Positions 52,980-64,000 of a stretch of DNA of 64,000 nucleotides are shown one piece after another. Below the pieces are notes generated by a model that saw only the letters and a program-made list of their open reading frames with translations, had not been told where the DNA came from and ran no database searches. The stretch's first letter is position 1. The number at the start of each line of letters is the position of its first letter. Made by a program: the position numbers and the translations under genes. The stretch covers positions 15,293,009 to 15,357,008 of the forward strand of contig CM034233.1 of NCBI GenBank assembly GCA_019916065.1, written 5' to 3'. This DNA is from Vitellaria paradoxa (lineage: Eukaryota > Streptophyta > Magnoliopsida > Ericales > Sapotaceae).

Positions 52980-55900
52980 TCACATTACCGTGCAATTGCA
53001 TTTGGACTCCAGCTTTGTTGGAGGCTTCATGTTCTCACCCTTGCTAGGAACCCCAACAATACGCGTGGTAGTAGATACATCAACTTTCTCATCACTGTCT
53101 GCGTTGCCAGAAGGGGGTTTCGTTTCCGCTTCTGTTTCTGTTTCCATCCGCCTCCGCCTCGATTTCTGGGGCTTGGAGGCACGTTTGGCAGCAGTTCTGC
53201 TGCGTGGATCTTTTCTGTCAGAATTAGAATTTCCCAATATAGTAACCATTGGCCATGAGCCCTCGAATGGGGTCGGGTTTTCCTTTTCCATTGCGATGAT
53301 TGCAGCCTTGTAAGCCAGATTTTGAATGATGGAGCTGCAGAAGAGTATTGTATCTGTTGCTTCATCCAATGTTAGGCTCCTTGTATGCCCCTCAACTTTT
53401 ACGGTCGGTTCCTCTGTCATAGAAAAGAGATTACGTCTTGAGGACAAAAGATGAAACACGTTCTAGCGTTTTCCCCTAATCCGACTGCATACACAAATGT
53501 TAAAGCCAAGTTTTGGTAGATTTATGATGTTGACAAAGAATGCTACGAAGTGCATCGTAGATCACACAACTGGAATAGTACATAACATTGGACACTTTTT
53601 CATCACTATTTGTCACTGTTTTTACTGAACAATTTTCAATAATCGGCTAGGGCTGGTACACTAGGCAGAGTACAGCCAGTTTGCAGAAAGGCATGCAAAC
53701 CACTGACATATATGACATGTCATAGGATAATCTAATTGTAAGATTTGTAGCTCTTGGATTTTTTTTTTTTTTTTTTCCTTACCTATCCAAAACTTTTATC
53801 CAAGAATCTTAATAAAATTTCAATAACCATTTATTCTAACATCTTAAAGATATCTAAGACCATGCATTACCTTTGGTAACTAATGTTAACTTACATTTTT
53901 TGAGAGAACGTCTGTAAGTCAACAGAGAGATTTCATTTGATGTTTTACAGGTCAAACCATATGCATTTCTTAAGGAAATATAGCTGCAACGCAAACCTTT
54001 CATTTCTACTCTAAAATCACGCTTCATTAAACAAACCAATTGTAGAGGATAATTCAAATCTTTATCATTATGTAAATATGATAAGTGCACTCGTATAACA
54101 TGTCATAACCAGGAATTCCGGCCATACCAGTGGCAGATGCATGTGGAGAGAAGGGAAGGGTGGTCAATTGATATTGACTTTGAAGGTGAAATTACAAAAA
54201 TACCCCTGATATTTTAACATTATTATAAAATTAATATTAACTTAAAAATTTATAAATATAAAGGAACGTACAAGAATCAAACCAAGGCATTTTTTGAGGA
54301 ATAAGGTGCTTTCTCCTCCACACCATTATATGCTTTTATCAATAATATCAGTAAATATAATATGTACCATAATACATTCTTCAAATAATAAAATATAATA
54401 TATAGATATATATTTTGGTGACAGGGAACAGCCCAAGTAAACCGTCAGGTATTGTTGAGGCCTCAGTTGAACCAATAAACTGCGAAAAGTATCTTCATCA
54501 GTTTAATGTCCAATTTAATCATGATAATTTTCTCTCTCGTTGACATGCAACATAACTTCTCTCCCACGCACAACCCGACATAACTTGCCGCCTTCTTTCT
54601 GGGTGCCTTGTGCCCCCACAGAAAAAATCCCAAGTCTACCCCTGTATTACAGTATCTCTCCAACTAGAAAGTCCCTTTCTTTTTGAGCTCAAGTGGTGGT
54701 CCCAGTGGTTGGAGGCCTTCACCAATTACCACCCACTTAATACCCAAGGTTAGCATCATCCCACCCTTAACAAATATATCTGAAGTTCTTGCTTGACCAA
54801 AAAAAAGGCTCTTCTCTCTTTTGTTATATACTCTGGAAGAAACTCAAATTTTTATTCACTGACGCCTCTGACATATTATAGCTCTGTTTGGAACTCTGCA
54901 ATTTTCTATAAATCTCTATAAAACTCCAACTTTTTACACACTGCACCAATTACAAGAGACTGCTACATGTATTAATTTATACTAACTTTTTGTACTCCAA
55001 ATGCAGACATAATAGTTAAGAAACTGTACAAGCAGAAGGGATATTGAGAGGTAGAAAAGAATAGTTGAAATGAGTTCAAAGGGCAAGTGGATATCAAGGG
55101 ACGGGATCAAGTATTTCAACTTGGCACATTAGTGCTTTACTAATAAGATAAAAATACAAATTAACTGTGCAACTTTCTATTTATGTTTTACAACAGCAGT
55201 AATCTTAAATCCACAAAAGACATTAAATTAATTGATGGGAAGAGAAGCTCATTAATTTTTTCAAGTGCACTTGTACATACATATATCCTTTTGCATATTA
55301 ATGGAGTTGTAAACAACATCCGTATACCAGCTTTGTTTGAAATACAATATTGTAGCTACAAACATCAAAATTTTCTCATGAAACTAATAAATTTGGTATG
55401 AATATTATGAGAAAGGAAAACAAAACATAATAAGATGAATAATAGAAAGATAAAACCAAATAGAGAAAGATGAACGATAAAAACATAAACACCAGTTATA
55501 ATGCAAGATATACATACCAAGAATGCTATGAGCATGATCTGAGATGTGAGGCTCTGCAACTGAAGCTGTTATCTCCTTATCAGATGTGGCAGCAACAGAA
55601 GGCTCTGGTAACTCCTCTGTAGTGCTCCTCGAATTTGGGGAACCAACATCAGAATCAGAACCCGGAAAATCCAGTTGACCTTTTTCTATTTCTATTTCTG
55701 ATATTGTATCTAGTGAGCTGTGAGAGGGAACATCTGAAACAACCATCCCATCAACAACAGAATTCGGCATGTTATTTGAAGGCTCAGGGATTTTGGATGA
55801 TGCCTCTTGATCTGAGATGCTCCTCATCTCATATTGGAAATCACCATTCCCATTTGAAGCAGAATCTTTGACATTTGAACACGAAGCAACTGAACTGTCT

Positions 55901-58900
55901 CCTGGATAAATGTTTATCATGCTTGTTGACAATTCTGAAGTAGAAGCAACCAACGTTGTATTGTGATTGTTGCATACAACTTCAGAGCATGCATTTTCTA
56001 GTCTTGCAGTTTCTGAAACCATGAACTGTTCTTCAGAAGCCACATTGGTTACACCTACAACCTCATTTTCAACACAGGCAACATCAACCTCAAAATTTTC
56101 TTCATTCGTGCTTCTTGCAAGACCTAAATCTTGGAAAGTATGACTGGAAGTTCCAGACAACGATGACCCTGTGCTTTGATGCTTTGCATTTATTTCGTAC
56201 CTATAATTTTCAAGGTCAGATTTCTGGCCACTTAAGTGCTGCTGCACATGAGTCTCTGTTTGCCTAGCTGAGCCCAAGTCCACAGAGGACGATGCAGAGG
56301 CACTGCTCTGTCCAAGGGAGTTTTTCATGCTTGATGCACCATCTCTCACATAGGACAGATCATTGTAAGCAATGCTAGTGGCAGTAAAATTCCTGCCTTG
56401 GACAACAGGCCCCTTGCTACTGCTCGAACTCTTCAGCAGTATGGAAATGCCTGCACCTTCTGAAAAATCTAGCTTTAAATTCGGATAGTCACTTAAATGC
56501 TTCCTTTTCTGATCCTCAGTGTCACCATTGGATGGCTTATAGCCTGCAGTTTGCTGACCAATCAATTGATGGTTTACTAATGTCTGCGCATCTTCCTCTG
56601 CCAGTTTACGTGCAATAGAATTTTCAAAAAATATATTCAGGCTTGGTTCAGCATAGGAAGTCTGGTCTTCCTGAGCACTCTCCTCATGCTGAGCAGCCCC
56701 ATCCATGTTACTCACTTCTGAAGATTCAGGTATGAGTATCGATGGCTCCATTGCATCAAATGATGTAGGATTGTCTGAAATCTTCATCAACGGACTTGGC
56801 AAGTTTTTGGAAACTACAATAGTTGGCCCAGGACTAGTGGCAGTCAAAGGTTCATCTGACATTCTGCAGTCTGGACAAATTTTCAAATCTTCCTCTGCTA
56901 ATATCATGGCATGATACCTGCAGCCACACTTCAAACAGAGTGCCATATCGTCAATACCATCTTCTGGAAAATTACATTTGACCCCCAAAACTTCAGAAGT
57001 TTCAGTGATTGCCATAGGAGTGCTATGATAGTCAAAATTGTCAGAGTCATCAAGTTTGAAATCTACTCTAACATCTCCAATAAAATCCTTATGCTGATCA
57101 TCAGGTGATCCGTCGTGGACACCAGGACTAATATCTTCAGTTACAGCATCTGATTTCTCAAAAGCAAATACATCATCCTGAATATCAGCATATGGTGCCT
57201 TTCGGCATTCACTAGCCATGTCATCCTGGTTCTGGTCGCTCCCTTCAGTATCATGTGCACCAATTGTACCTTGATCAGAACTTGCATTGCTGCTGGTTGT
57301 GATTGAGGAGTTCCTAGATAGCAAACCGCGATGTGCAGCACTTCCTTTTCCAACATAAAAGGTGGAACTGGGCACACTAGATAATAGTGGCCTGAACATA
57401 TTTTGAGGACCTTTATGATCCTACAGGAAAAAGATTTAATAACAAGTTCCCCTTCAGATCATGCTTAATATGACTTGTGCATGAAAAAAATTCTAAATGA
57501 TGAGGTCTATACATCAAGTTACTGACACTACATTGTCATAACACTTGTCAGTTTAATATTCCATAATTTAAACAACAGTAATTACCCCACTGCTCAGAGA
57601 GAGAGAGAGAGATAAAACGAGTGGGCAATTGGAATGCCTTTATTTGGTTATATTTATAGGAGATGGTGAGATAAAGTGGCCTTCAGTGAATCTTTTTTGG
57701 AAGCCCCCTCTCTACTTCAACAGCTGATGGCTTTCTCTCTCTAAAAATTTGTCTCTTTCCATTCCATTTCAACATTTAATTGCCCAAAAGCAAACAATGG
57801 AATGGAGATTCCATTCTAAAGTTAATCTAGCTAGGGAATCAAAATTTTAGTTGCAATTGTTATTCAATTCCATTCCCACTTCAAACGTTACTGCACACCA
57901 AACATAGCCTCAGGTAAAAGAAAAAAAGGAGCTGGTGGCGTTGAGATGCCATGCAGCTCCAGGATGATGTATTGATACTTGAACATCAGGCTATACTCTT
58001 GAGGTATTTTTTGATGTGAATGTGAAGTATAATATTACAATTTCTTTGGCATTTCTAAAATGATTGATTAGGAAAAATGGATACTTCACATATCACTAGG
58101 TATGCAATCACCTTTAAGTTAACTTAAAAATTAAAACTACATGTTTGATGTTTCTAAAAACAAAATGTCAAAAATATGAAATTCAATATTGTTCAACACT
58201 TTAGCCTTATCCATAGTAATGTTCCCTTTTCACCCACCAATTCCATTCATTGCATTCTAACTTGAATGCCATCCCAAATGCTAATGGAGCCATTACATTT
58301 CTATTTAACATCAAAATATCACCTAAATTTTATCTAATTTTCAGATGTTAAAATTCAAAAATATTGATTGACTTTTTCTAGTCTTGTGCTAATCCATATA
58401 TGCTCACATGCATAAACATGATGAAAACAACATCACATCCCAAAAACAAACAGATAACAAGTACCATTTGTTGAAGTGCTAGGTCAAAGGTTCTTTTTGG
58501 AGCAGAACTTGAGAGTCCCGTTCGAGTGGGTTTCTGGGAGAAGGCTGGAGCTCTATTAGTTGGAAATGAACCAACTCTCTTTGAAGATGATTTGTTCGAG
58601 CTACTTACAGGAACAGACTGTAGAAAGCATACATCGTCATCACCAGATGATGCCACAGAACCTTTACCATGGGAGCTAAATCGGTCCCCATCGTGACTAT
58701 ATGATGAACTGACACTTCTAGAAGCAGTTGGAGACATTGACTGTCTGTGAGATCTGGACGATGAATCCCTACCATTTCTGGATACTGGTGAGAAACCCCT
58801 CATTGATGATGCTGGGCGATCAACCAACGAAGTGCGTAGATTAGGAGGTGCATCCAAGGAAAGCCCCGGTATATTTTTTTGCCAAGCCCTTATTTTTGGT

Positions 58901-60411
58901 GATGCTGAGTTTCCCCGACTTGCATTTGTAGGAGAGTTACCTCGTACCCCGGACAAGGACATGGCACTACCAGACCCTATAGTTATCCTCCGAGGAGTCG
59001 GTGTTGAAGACCTTGGAGCAGGTGTTGACGGTTTACTTGGCGGGGGAGATGGTCTCCGTGTTGGAGTAGCATTGCGTAAGCTAGGAGTTGGACTAGAAAG
59101 AGATGCTGAAGATGGCCTTCCTCTACTCCGGAATGTATTATTCCCAGACCGAGGAGACGGACTTAGGCGACTTGGACTTGGACTACCTCTACTACTTCTG
59201 TGACTCTTCTCCATCTGCATTAACATTAGATGAGTAATTGCTTTGAAAATGATAAAGAAAAACATGAACAGTGTTTGAAAGACGCCATAGGCAGTTGTAA
59301 ATAAATCAGCAATGAATTTTCCTGCCATTGATTTGAATAAATGACCTACAGTGGATGATCTCGAGATTGTGATGGGTTGACTTCGAGGTCTTCCCCTCTG
59401 CGGAAGTGTAACCTGAGCGGTCTCATCATCCAACGAAGGGAAGAGCGGAGTATCAGGAGGAGTTAATAACCTTCAATTTAACAACAGCAGATATTAGTTC
59501 AACCCAAGAATGGTGAAATAAAGGATCAGTTAAAGAGCATTGAAAAAGAATGAAAGTTACACATATTTCCAAAACATTAGAAACCATTAATTCCATATCT
59601 GCAGATTTAATTTCTAAAATGACCAGCAGCTGATGCCATAATTTCCAGTTTAGCGTGAGAAACTTGATTTCCAGTTGCATGAATACGAACTTCTTGCTGC
59701 TGAAATTTACTTATTTTCTATTTACCTTTTTTGTGAGGTAATAAACAAATAAGATATACAATTATGGCCCAACCGCATAAATGTAAATGGCATCTTACCC
59801 AGATAACAAGTGACGAAGGTTCCTGATGTTTCACGTTAAAGACCACTGAATTTTAATTTTTGTTTCCTGATCCTAGTTTTTTTTTTTTTTTCTTTCTACT
59901 TAAGTTACAAAATTGCGAACAATGAAATGATGTGAAGTTTACAGGGGGGAAAAAAATCACCCACCAATCATAGTCGTTCTTCTCTCCATCTGCATTAAGC
60001 AAGTCACTACTCCCACCTCGTGCAGGGATGGAGATTCCATGCTCATAATCCGAAAAGTATCTCAACTTTGTAGCTATAACAAAGCAAATCAAAGTCAAAT
60101 ATAAAAAACAAACAATTGTTAGCTATAGGAAACAAACAAAAATCTAGATTCCATACTTCATAAAAAGAATGAAGCCAAAAACCAAACTTCGTACTTATCA
60201 GTAAAGGAAGAAACTTACAGAATGGGTCTTCAAAATCATCATTTGACTTAATCAAGAAATTGTCTCTTTCTCTGATCCGCATCTCATTGAAAAGAGGAAG
60301 ATTATCGTCTTTTTCTCTACATAACATTCCACCCTCAAGACTGCGGCCTCTTTTGTGATTATGATTGTCCCCTCTCCCAGGGGAGCATCTCATTGCTGGA
60401 GAAGGAGGCAT
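52980..60411 (-). CDS. Basic proline/serine-rich protein (BPP-type, microtubule-associated family)
   Basis: Six coding exons on the minus strand: 60411-60219, 60073-59965, 59470-59350, 59214-58465, 57420-55518 and 53413-52980, giving 1169 aa. It starts [14 protein letters not shown]. Blocks follow: [71 protein letters not shown], a long basic Ser/Pro/Arg region, then a ~630-residue acidic Ser-rich exon with a [24 protein letters not shown] cysteine motif. A conserved end domain ([25 protein letters not shown]) and the tail CNCTVM follow. CTVM fits a farnesylation CaaX box. It matches Arabidopsis At1g27850; related BPP proteins bind microtubules and affect cortical array order (family knowledge). 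A 5' UTR intron (60992-60431) fits GTAAGT...CAG. The last intron is 2.1 kb. Confidence 0.92.
54685..54806 (+). mobile_element. Probable tRNA-derived SINE in the last BPP-type intron
   Basis: About 120 bp starting GAGCTCAAGTGGT (A-box-like), with AAGGTTAGCATCATCC (decayed B box) at about 54746-54761. It ends CTTGACC plus eight A. The tail resembles those at 9091 and 41819. Flanking duplications are not clear, so this is tentative. It is antisense to the host gene. Confidence 0.5.
54878..55011. mobile_element. MITE family D-like (TSD ATA) in the last BPP-type intron
   Basis: Element 54881-55008 (128 bp) runs from GCTCTGTTTGGAACTCT to TACTCCAAATGCAGAC, flanked by ATA at 54878-54880 and 55009-55011. 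It shares TCTATAAATCTCT and TATACTAACTTTTT-type text with the copy at 24159. Confidence 0.7.
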
Positions 60412-60992
60412 GTCCACAACCACCCTATTTCTGTGCAGTATCTATAATTATCACTCCAAACCTCCCATAAAACGCAGACGGAAACAGCAGCCCATGAAAC
60501 CGAGAAAAGTTATCAAGCTATATCTGTTGCAGCTTAAATAACTTAACCTCGTTAATTCCACCTAAAACTAAAATCAAATACATACTTGATTCTATCATCA
60601 AATTCACCTCCACTTCCATTAACGAAACCCAAAAAATGCATATTCACGCTAAATTAACTCAAAACCCAATATTCGTAATTGAAGGAAGCAAATGCTCATA
60701 CCATCATAGTAACTGAAATTCCAGTGCCATTCCAAATGTGAAGCCATAACAACCATGTCTAACCATGAATCAAACAAATTTCCACGAAACCGAAAAATTC
60801 AAGCGCATTTCTGCGTACAACCACCTCATTAACCCTAGATTTGACAGATTATGACCCGAAAAGTGACAGTTTACACCAAGCCAAGCACCAATTCAACCAA
60901 AATTCAACTCCTTCCAAGCGTAGAACTCTCTCCCGAGTTCAAATTAAAAGCAAAGAACCGGCATTTCGACGAAGCCGCAGCTCTTGACTTAC

Positions 60993-61320
60993 CGTGACCG
61001 AAGTCAAACGGGAACTCAACAGCTCGCCGAGCGCGAGTAAATTCTCAAATTGCGACGAAACTGAAGAGCGAACGAGTTTGGAAGTGAATTAACGCGGGGA
61101 GAGCCGAATTAGACGCTTGGATCTGCTCGCATTCAATCGTTCGTTGCGTAGATCGGAAGTGCAGAGATCAGAGAGTCGATTTGCAGAAGAAGCTAAAAAA
61201 GCAACTTCAATCACATGATCCAATAGATTTGTAGAGAGAGAGAGAGAGAGAACGAGCAACAACTGACCTTTTGGTTATCTCGGAAGAGTTTGCAACTTTT
61301 CTCCACAGCAAGCTAAGCTT
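60993..61320 (-). promoter_or_regulatory. 5' untranslated exon and promoter-proximal region of the BPP-type gene
   Basis: A donor CACG|GTAAGTC at 60993/60992 pairs with the acceptor CTGCACAG at 60431, defining a leader intron of 562 bp just upstream of the ATG at 60411. The leader upstream is GC-richer and carries an (AG)n tract at about 61233-61250. The cap site is not visible. Confidence 0.55.
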
Positions 61321-63293
61321 TGATCATATTTCTCTCTCTACCCTGCCAAATTTCTTTCTCAGTTTTTCTTTTCTTTTAATTCCTTAAATATGATTAAATT
61401 AAAGTAATAATATGAGACATTAATATGCGTTCATGTTGTGATATATTTTTCAACAACATATATATATATATATATATATCTCAATGTGTGTGTGTGTAGT
61501 GAACTCTACAGTCTCTCTATTGAATAATAAGTAAATATATTTTTCATTTTTCCATTTTCAAAGCCATAAATATATCTAAATTCATAAATTAAATTAAACT
61601 TAATATATCACATCATATGTCTCTATCACAACTAATAAGTAAAAATAAATAAATAAATAAATACTGATTATCCTATCCATAGGATCCAGCAATGGATCAT
61701 ATATTCTATTTTTCATGATAAAAATAATATACATAAAAAGAATGATTAAATAATGAAATAACATATTAAAAACAAAGATTTGATCTTGAGATATTTACTC
61801 CCTAGGCCAAAACCCTAGAAAGTGAATCTCTTTTGATTTATGCCACACATACCGGCTCCTTAACATATACAGCGGTAAAACGCAGACTCGCATAGCGGCG
61901 GAGAGTCGAACCCACACCCAAGAACGAAATACGGTTCGTCCAGCCAAAGAGATCCGTCATACTAACCTTTATTACGCTTTGCGCTCGGAATAATATATAT
62001 GTAAAAATAATCATTGTTATGTTCTCTCCAATATTAGGTTTATAACAATTAAAGTTGCTTCACTTCATTAATTTGTACTAATTAATGTATTGCTTTATAA
62101 TGCAAAGTTTCAAATGTTAGATAGACATAACAAAATAATTTAGAAAATTTAGGTGAAGTGCCACTTTCAATGTCATGATAATTAATTTGGAGATTAATTT
62201 CTATTTTTTTACTTTAAAAATAATAACAATAATGTGATATTAATTTCATTTTATTTATTTATAAATGAAAATTAATCTTGAACTCATTATCCATGCATGT
62301 AGACTTAGGAGCCTCTCTTTTGAAGTTAGTCCACCTTGGTTAATCCAAATCTATCATAGGTAGTTTTAATGTCTCAACCAATAATAACAAAGAAACTAGA
62401 AATAAATAGGTTCCATGTAATTTAATTAGCGAGCATACATTATTCTTGATAACGATGATGAGCTGGATTAGAAAGCAACCTTTACTTTTAAATTAAGCGT
62501 CGCCAAAATTATTATGGAACATAATTAGCATCCCCCTTAAGTAACCTATGTCAAATATTAAACCCTCTAAAATAAAAATTAATAATAACGTTAACATTAT
62601 CTTTCGCCTTTTGTCCTCTAATGGAATGGTAATGATTAAGTTTGTAGTCGACCTCCATCCAAGGTTTTGCTGTCAACTGCCTTGCCGTCCCCTAAAATAA
62701 TAATAATAATAATAATAATTAATTAATAAATAAATAAATGTTATATGATGCGTTTAAAACGTCTAAAAATAACGAAAATGTTATTTGTTTAACTTTTTAG
62801 TGTTTGGTGTGCAACCATCCAATCATATTTTTTTAGAGATGAACAGTGAAATCTTTTGACTTTTGTATCAGCATCTTGGAGAGAAAATCTATTCAAATAG
62901 TTTTTTTGGTCTTTTCAAACGGTTTTATATCAAATTTTATTGAAAGTTATTGAAAAGTTTTGGAATTTGTAAAAATTTATTGGAGTTTGTGAAAATATTG
63001 GTTGTGTTTGGAATGATAAAAAATAAGATAAAGTGAGATAAGTTGTGGATTCGTAATTCGTGAAATGAAATAAAAATTAAATAACTTTTAAAGGTTTTTA
63101 GACGTTTTCAGAAATTTTTAGAGTTTTTTAACAGACTAAACGCAGCCAATTAGAGTCAATAAAAAATTTATAAGGGTTTATTAAAATTTTGTTAGGATAT
63201 ATAAATATATATAAATTTATTAAAATTTCATAAAGTACGAGAAAAATAAAGTGTGTCGGAGAGTTTTAAAAGTTTTTAATGGTTTTTAGAGAT
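61321..63293. other. Intergenic spacer with tRNA-like B box
   Basis: AT-rich DNA with (AT)n near 61457-61479 and (AAT)n near 62699-62720. On the minus strand GGGTTCGACTC at about 61913-61903 is a good polymerase III B box inside a GC-richer patch (61850-61970), but no convincing A box or duplication was found. A MITE-like unit lies at about 63000-63147 (GGTTGTGTTTGGAATGATAA to CTAAACGCAGCC). No gene seen. Confidence 0.45.
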
Positions 63294-63650
63294 TTAGGGC
63301 CCGTTTGGAGGCTCAAAACTAGAAAAAAAAAAAATACCAAATGTAACTTTTGGTGCGTTTAGTAGAACCACAATTTTTTTTACTTTTTTGATTTGTTACA
63401 GTAAAAAATAAAACAAAAAGTTATCACTTTTTTATTTGCTACAGTAAAAAATATACTATACACACAAAAAAGTTACCACTTTTTTGATTTACTACAGTAA
63501 AAAGTTTACCAAACACCTAAAAGTTACAAAAAATACTAAAAAATACACTTTGTTCTATCAAACACACAAAAAATATAACTAAAAAACACACAAAAAATCA
63601 CCAAAAATTTTACTTTTTGTCTTATTTTTAAACCTCCAAATGGCCTCTTA
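63294..63650. mobile_element. 351-bp MITE (TSD TTA)
   Basis: Element 63297-63647 starts GGGCCCGTTTGGAGG and ends CCTCCAAATGGCCTC, a 15-bp inverted repeat with three mismatches. TTA flanks it at 63294-63296 and 63648-63650. The interior has three ~49-bp tandem units, each with ACTTTTTTGATTTGYTACAG-like text. This is the clearest Tourist/PIF-Harbinger signature in the window. Confidence 0.8.
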
Positions 63651-64000
63651 GTCACTTTTTTCAGCGTGCCAAATGGGCCTATAGTTAAAATTTTGAATCA
63701 TAAATATTCATTGGAATAATATGAATGTATTATTATGGGTCAATCATTCTTGAATAAGTATCCTTTAAAGTGAAGTTCTATCCAAAAGATATATAATTAT
63801 TATACTATTTTTACACACTTCTTTATACAAAGATTCTGAATAAATATCATTTTACATAATTAAAATGGTATTAAAATTTTTGAGGAGCAAATTGAGAGAA
63901 CGTAGAGAAACAAAACTACTTACCACCCCTACGGCCTCTAATTATGCGGACATGGAGGCACGTAATATTAATTATTCTCGTCAAATTACATTTTTGGATC
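63651..64000. other. Spacer at the window edge
   Basis: Starts with an orphan MITE-like end (GTGCCAAATGGGCCTAT at about 63666-63682) with no partner found. The remaining AT-rich sequence shows no gene. Confidence 0.4.

Noticed and set aside
54128..54645. Possible hAT element (CAGTGGCAGA left, CAGGGGTAGA right, reverse-complemented)
   Set aside because: The short inverted ends partly match, but the flanking 8-bp sequences differ, so no target duplication supports it.

Overview
The window is nuclear DNA from a flowering plant, most likely a woody dicot or dicot-like lineage. Its genes are split by AT-rich introns with GT-AG (once GC-AG) borders, the proteins match known Arabidopsis families along their whole length, and the spacers are full of small transposons. 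There are no bacterial, viral or organellar genes, and I found no tRNA, rRNA or CRISPR. I rebuilt seven protein genes exon by exon; each reads through with consistent intron phases and none looks broken.

Layout: (1) 387-3060, minus: a peroxisomal 4-coumarate:CoA ligase-like enzyme ending in SKL. (2) 3061-14860: a gene-poor, AT-rich spacer with a pyrimidine-rich 140-bp tandem repeat (5626-6064), two tRNA-derived SINEs, several ~360-bp MITEs and a ~2.1-kb inverted repeat (12420-14545). (3) 15003-21026, plus: a seven-pass membrane protein of the DUF3537 family, with a 3.3-kb intron carrying an Au-like SINE. (4) 27233-30727, minus: cyclin-dependent kinase G2. (5) 32788-34171, minus: a remorin. 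(6) 39206-43358, minus: a small membrane protein related to acid phosphatase/vanadium haloperoxidase (divergent PAP2/DUF212). (7) 44002-51313, minus: a RecQ helicase, RECQL5 type, 19 coding exons. (8) 52980-60411, minus: a large basic Pro/Ser-rich protein of the BPP type with a C-terminal CaaX box. The last ~3 kb is intergenic.

From memory of Arabidopsis, DUF3537-CDKG2-remorin-DUF212 lie together and in the same order around At1g67570-At1g67600. RECQL5 and the BPP-like gene lie together around At1g27880-At1g27850. Here both sets are joined in one run, which looks like the order before duplication and gene loss split it in Arabidopsis. The genes are not an operon; they work separately in peroxisomal acyl-CoA activation, membrane organisation, splicing and cell-cycle control, DNA repair and microtubule-linked functions.

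The most notable non-genic content is a set of MITEs with ends like GGGCCYGTTTGG and exact 3-bp target duplications (GCA, TTT, AAC, TTA, TTC, ATA, TAG), which points to PIF/Harbinger-type mobilisation. Others are the 2.1-kb near-palindrome, SINEs with clear target duplications, and a solo-LTR-like insert in RECQL5 intron 1. All coordinates are hand-read and no database search was possible.
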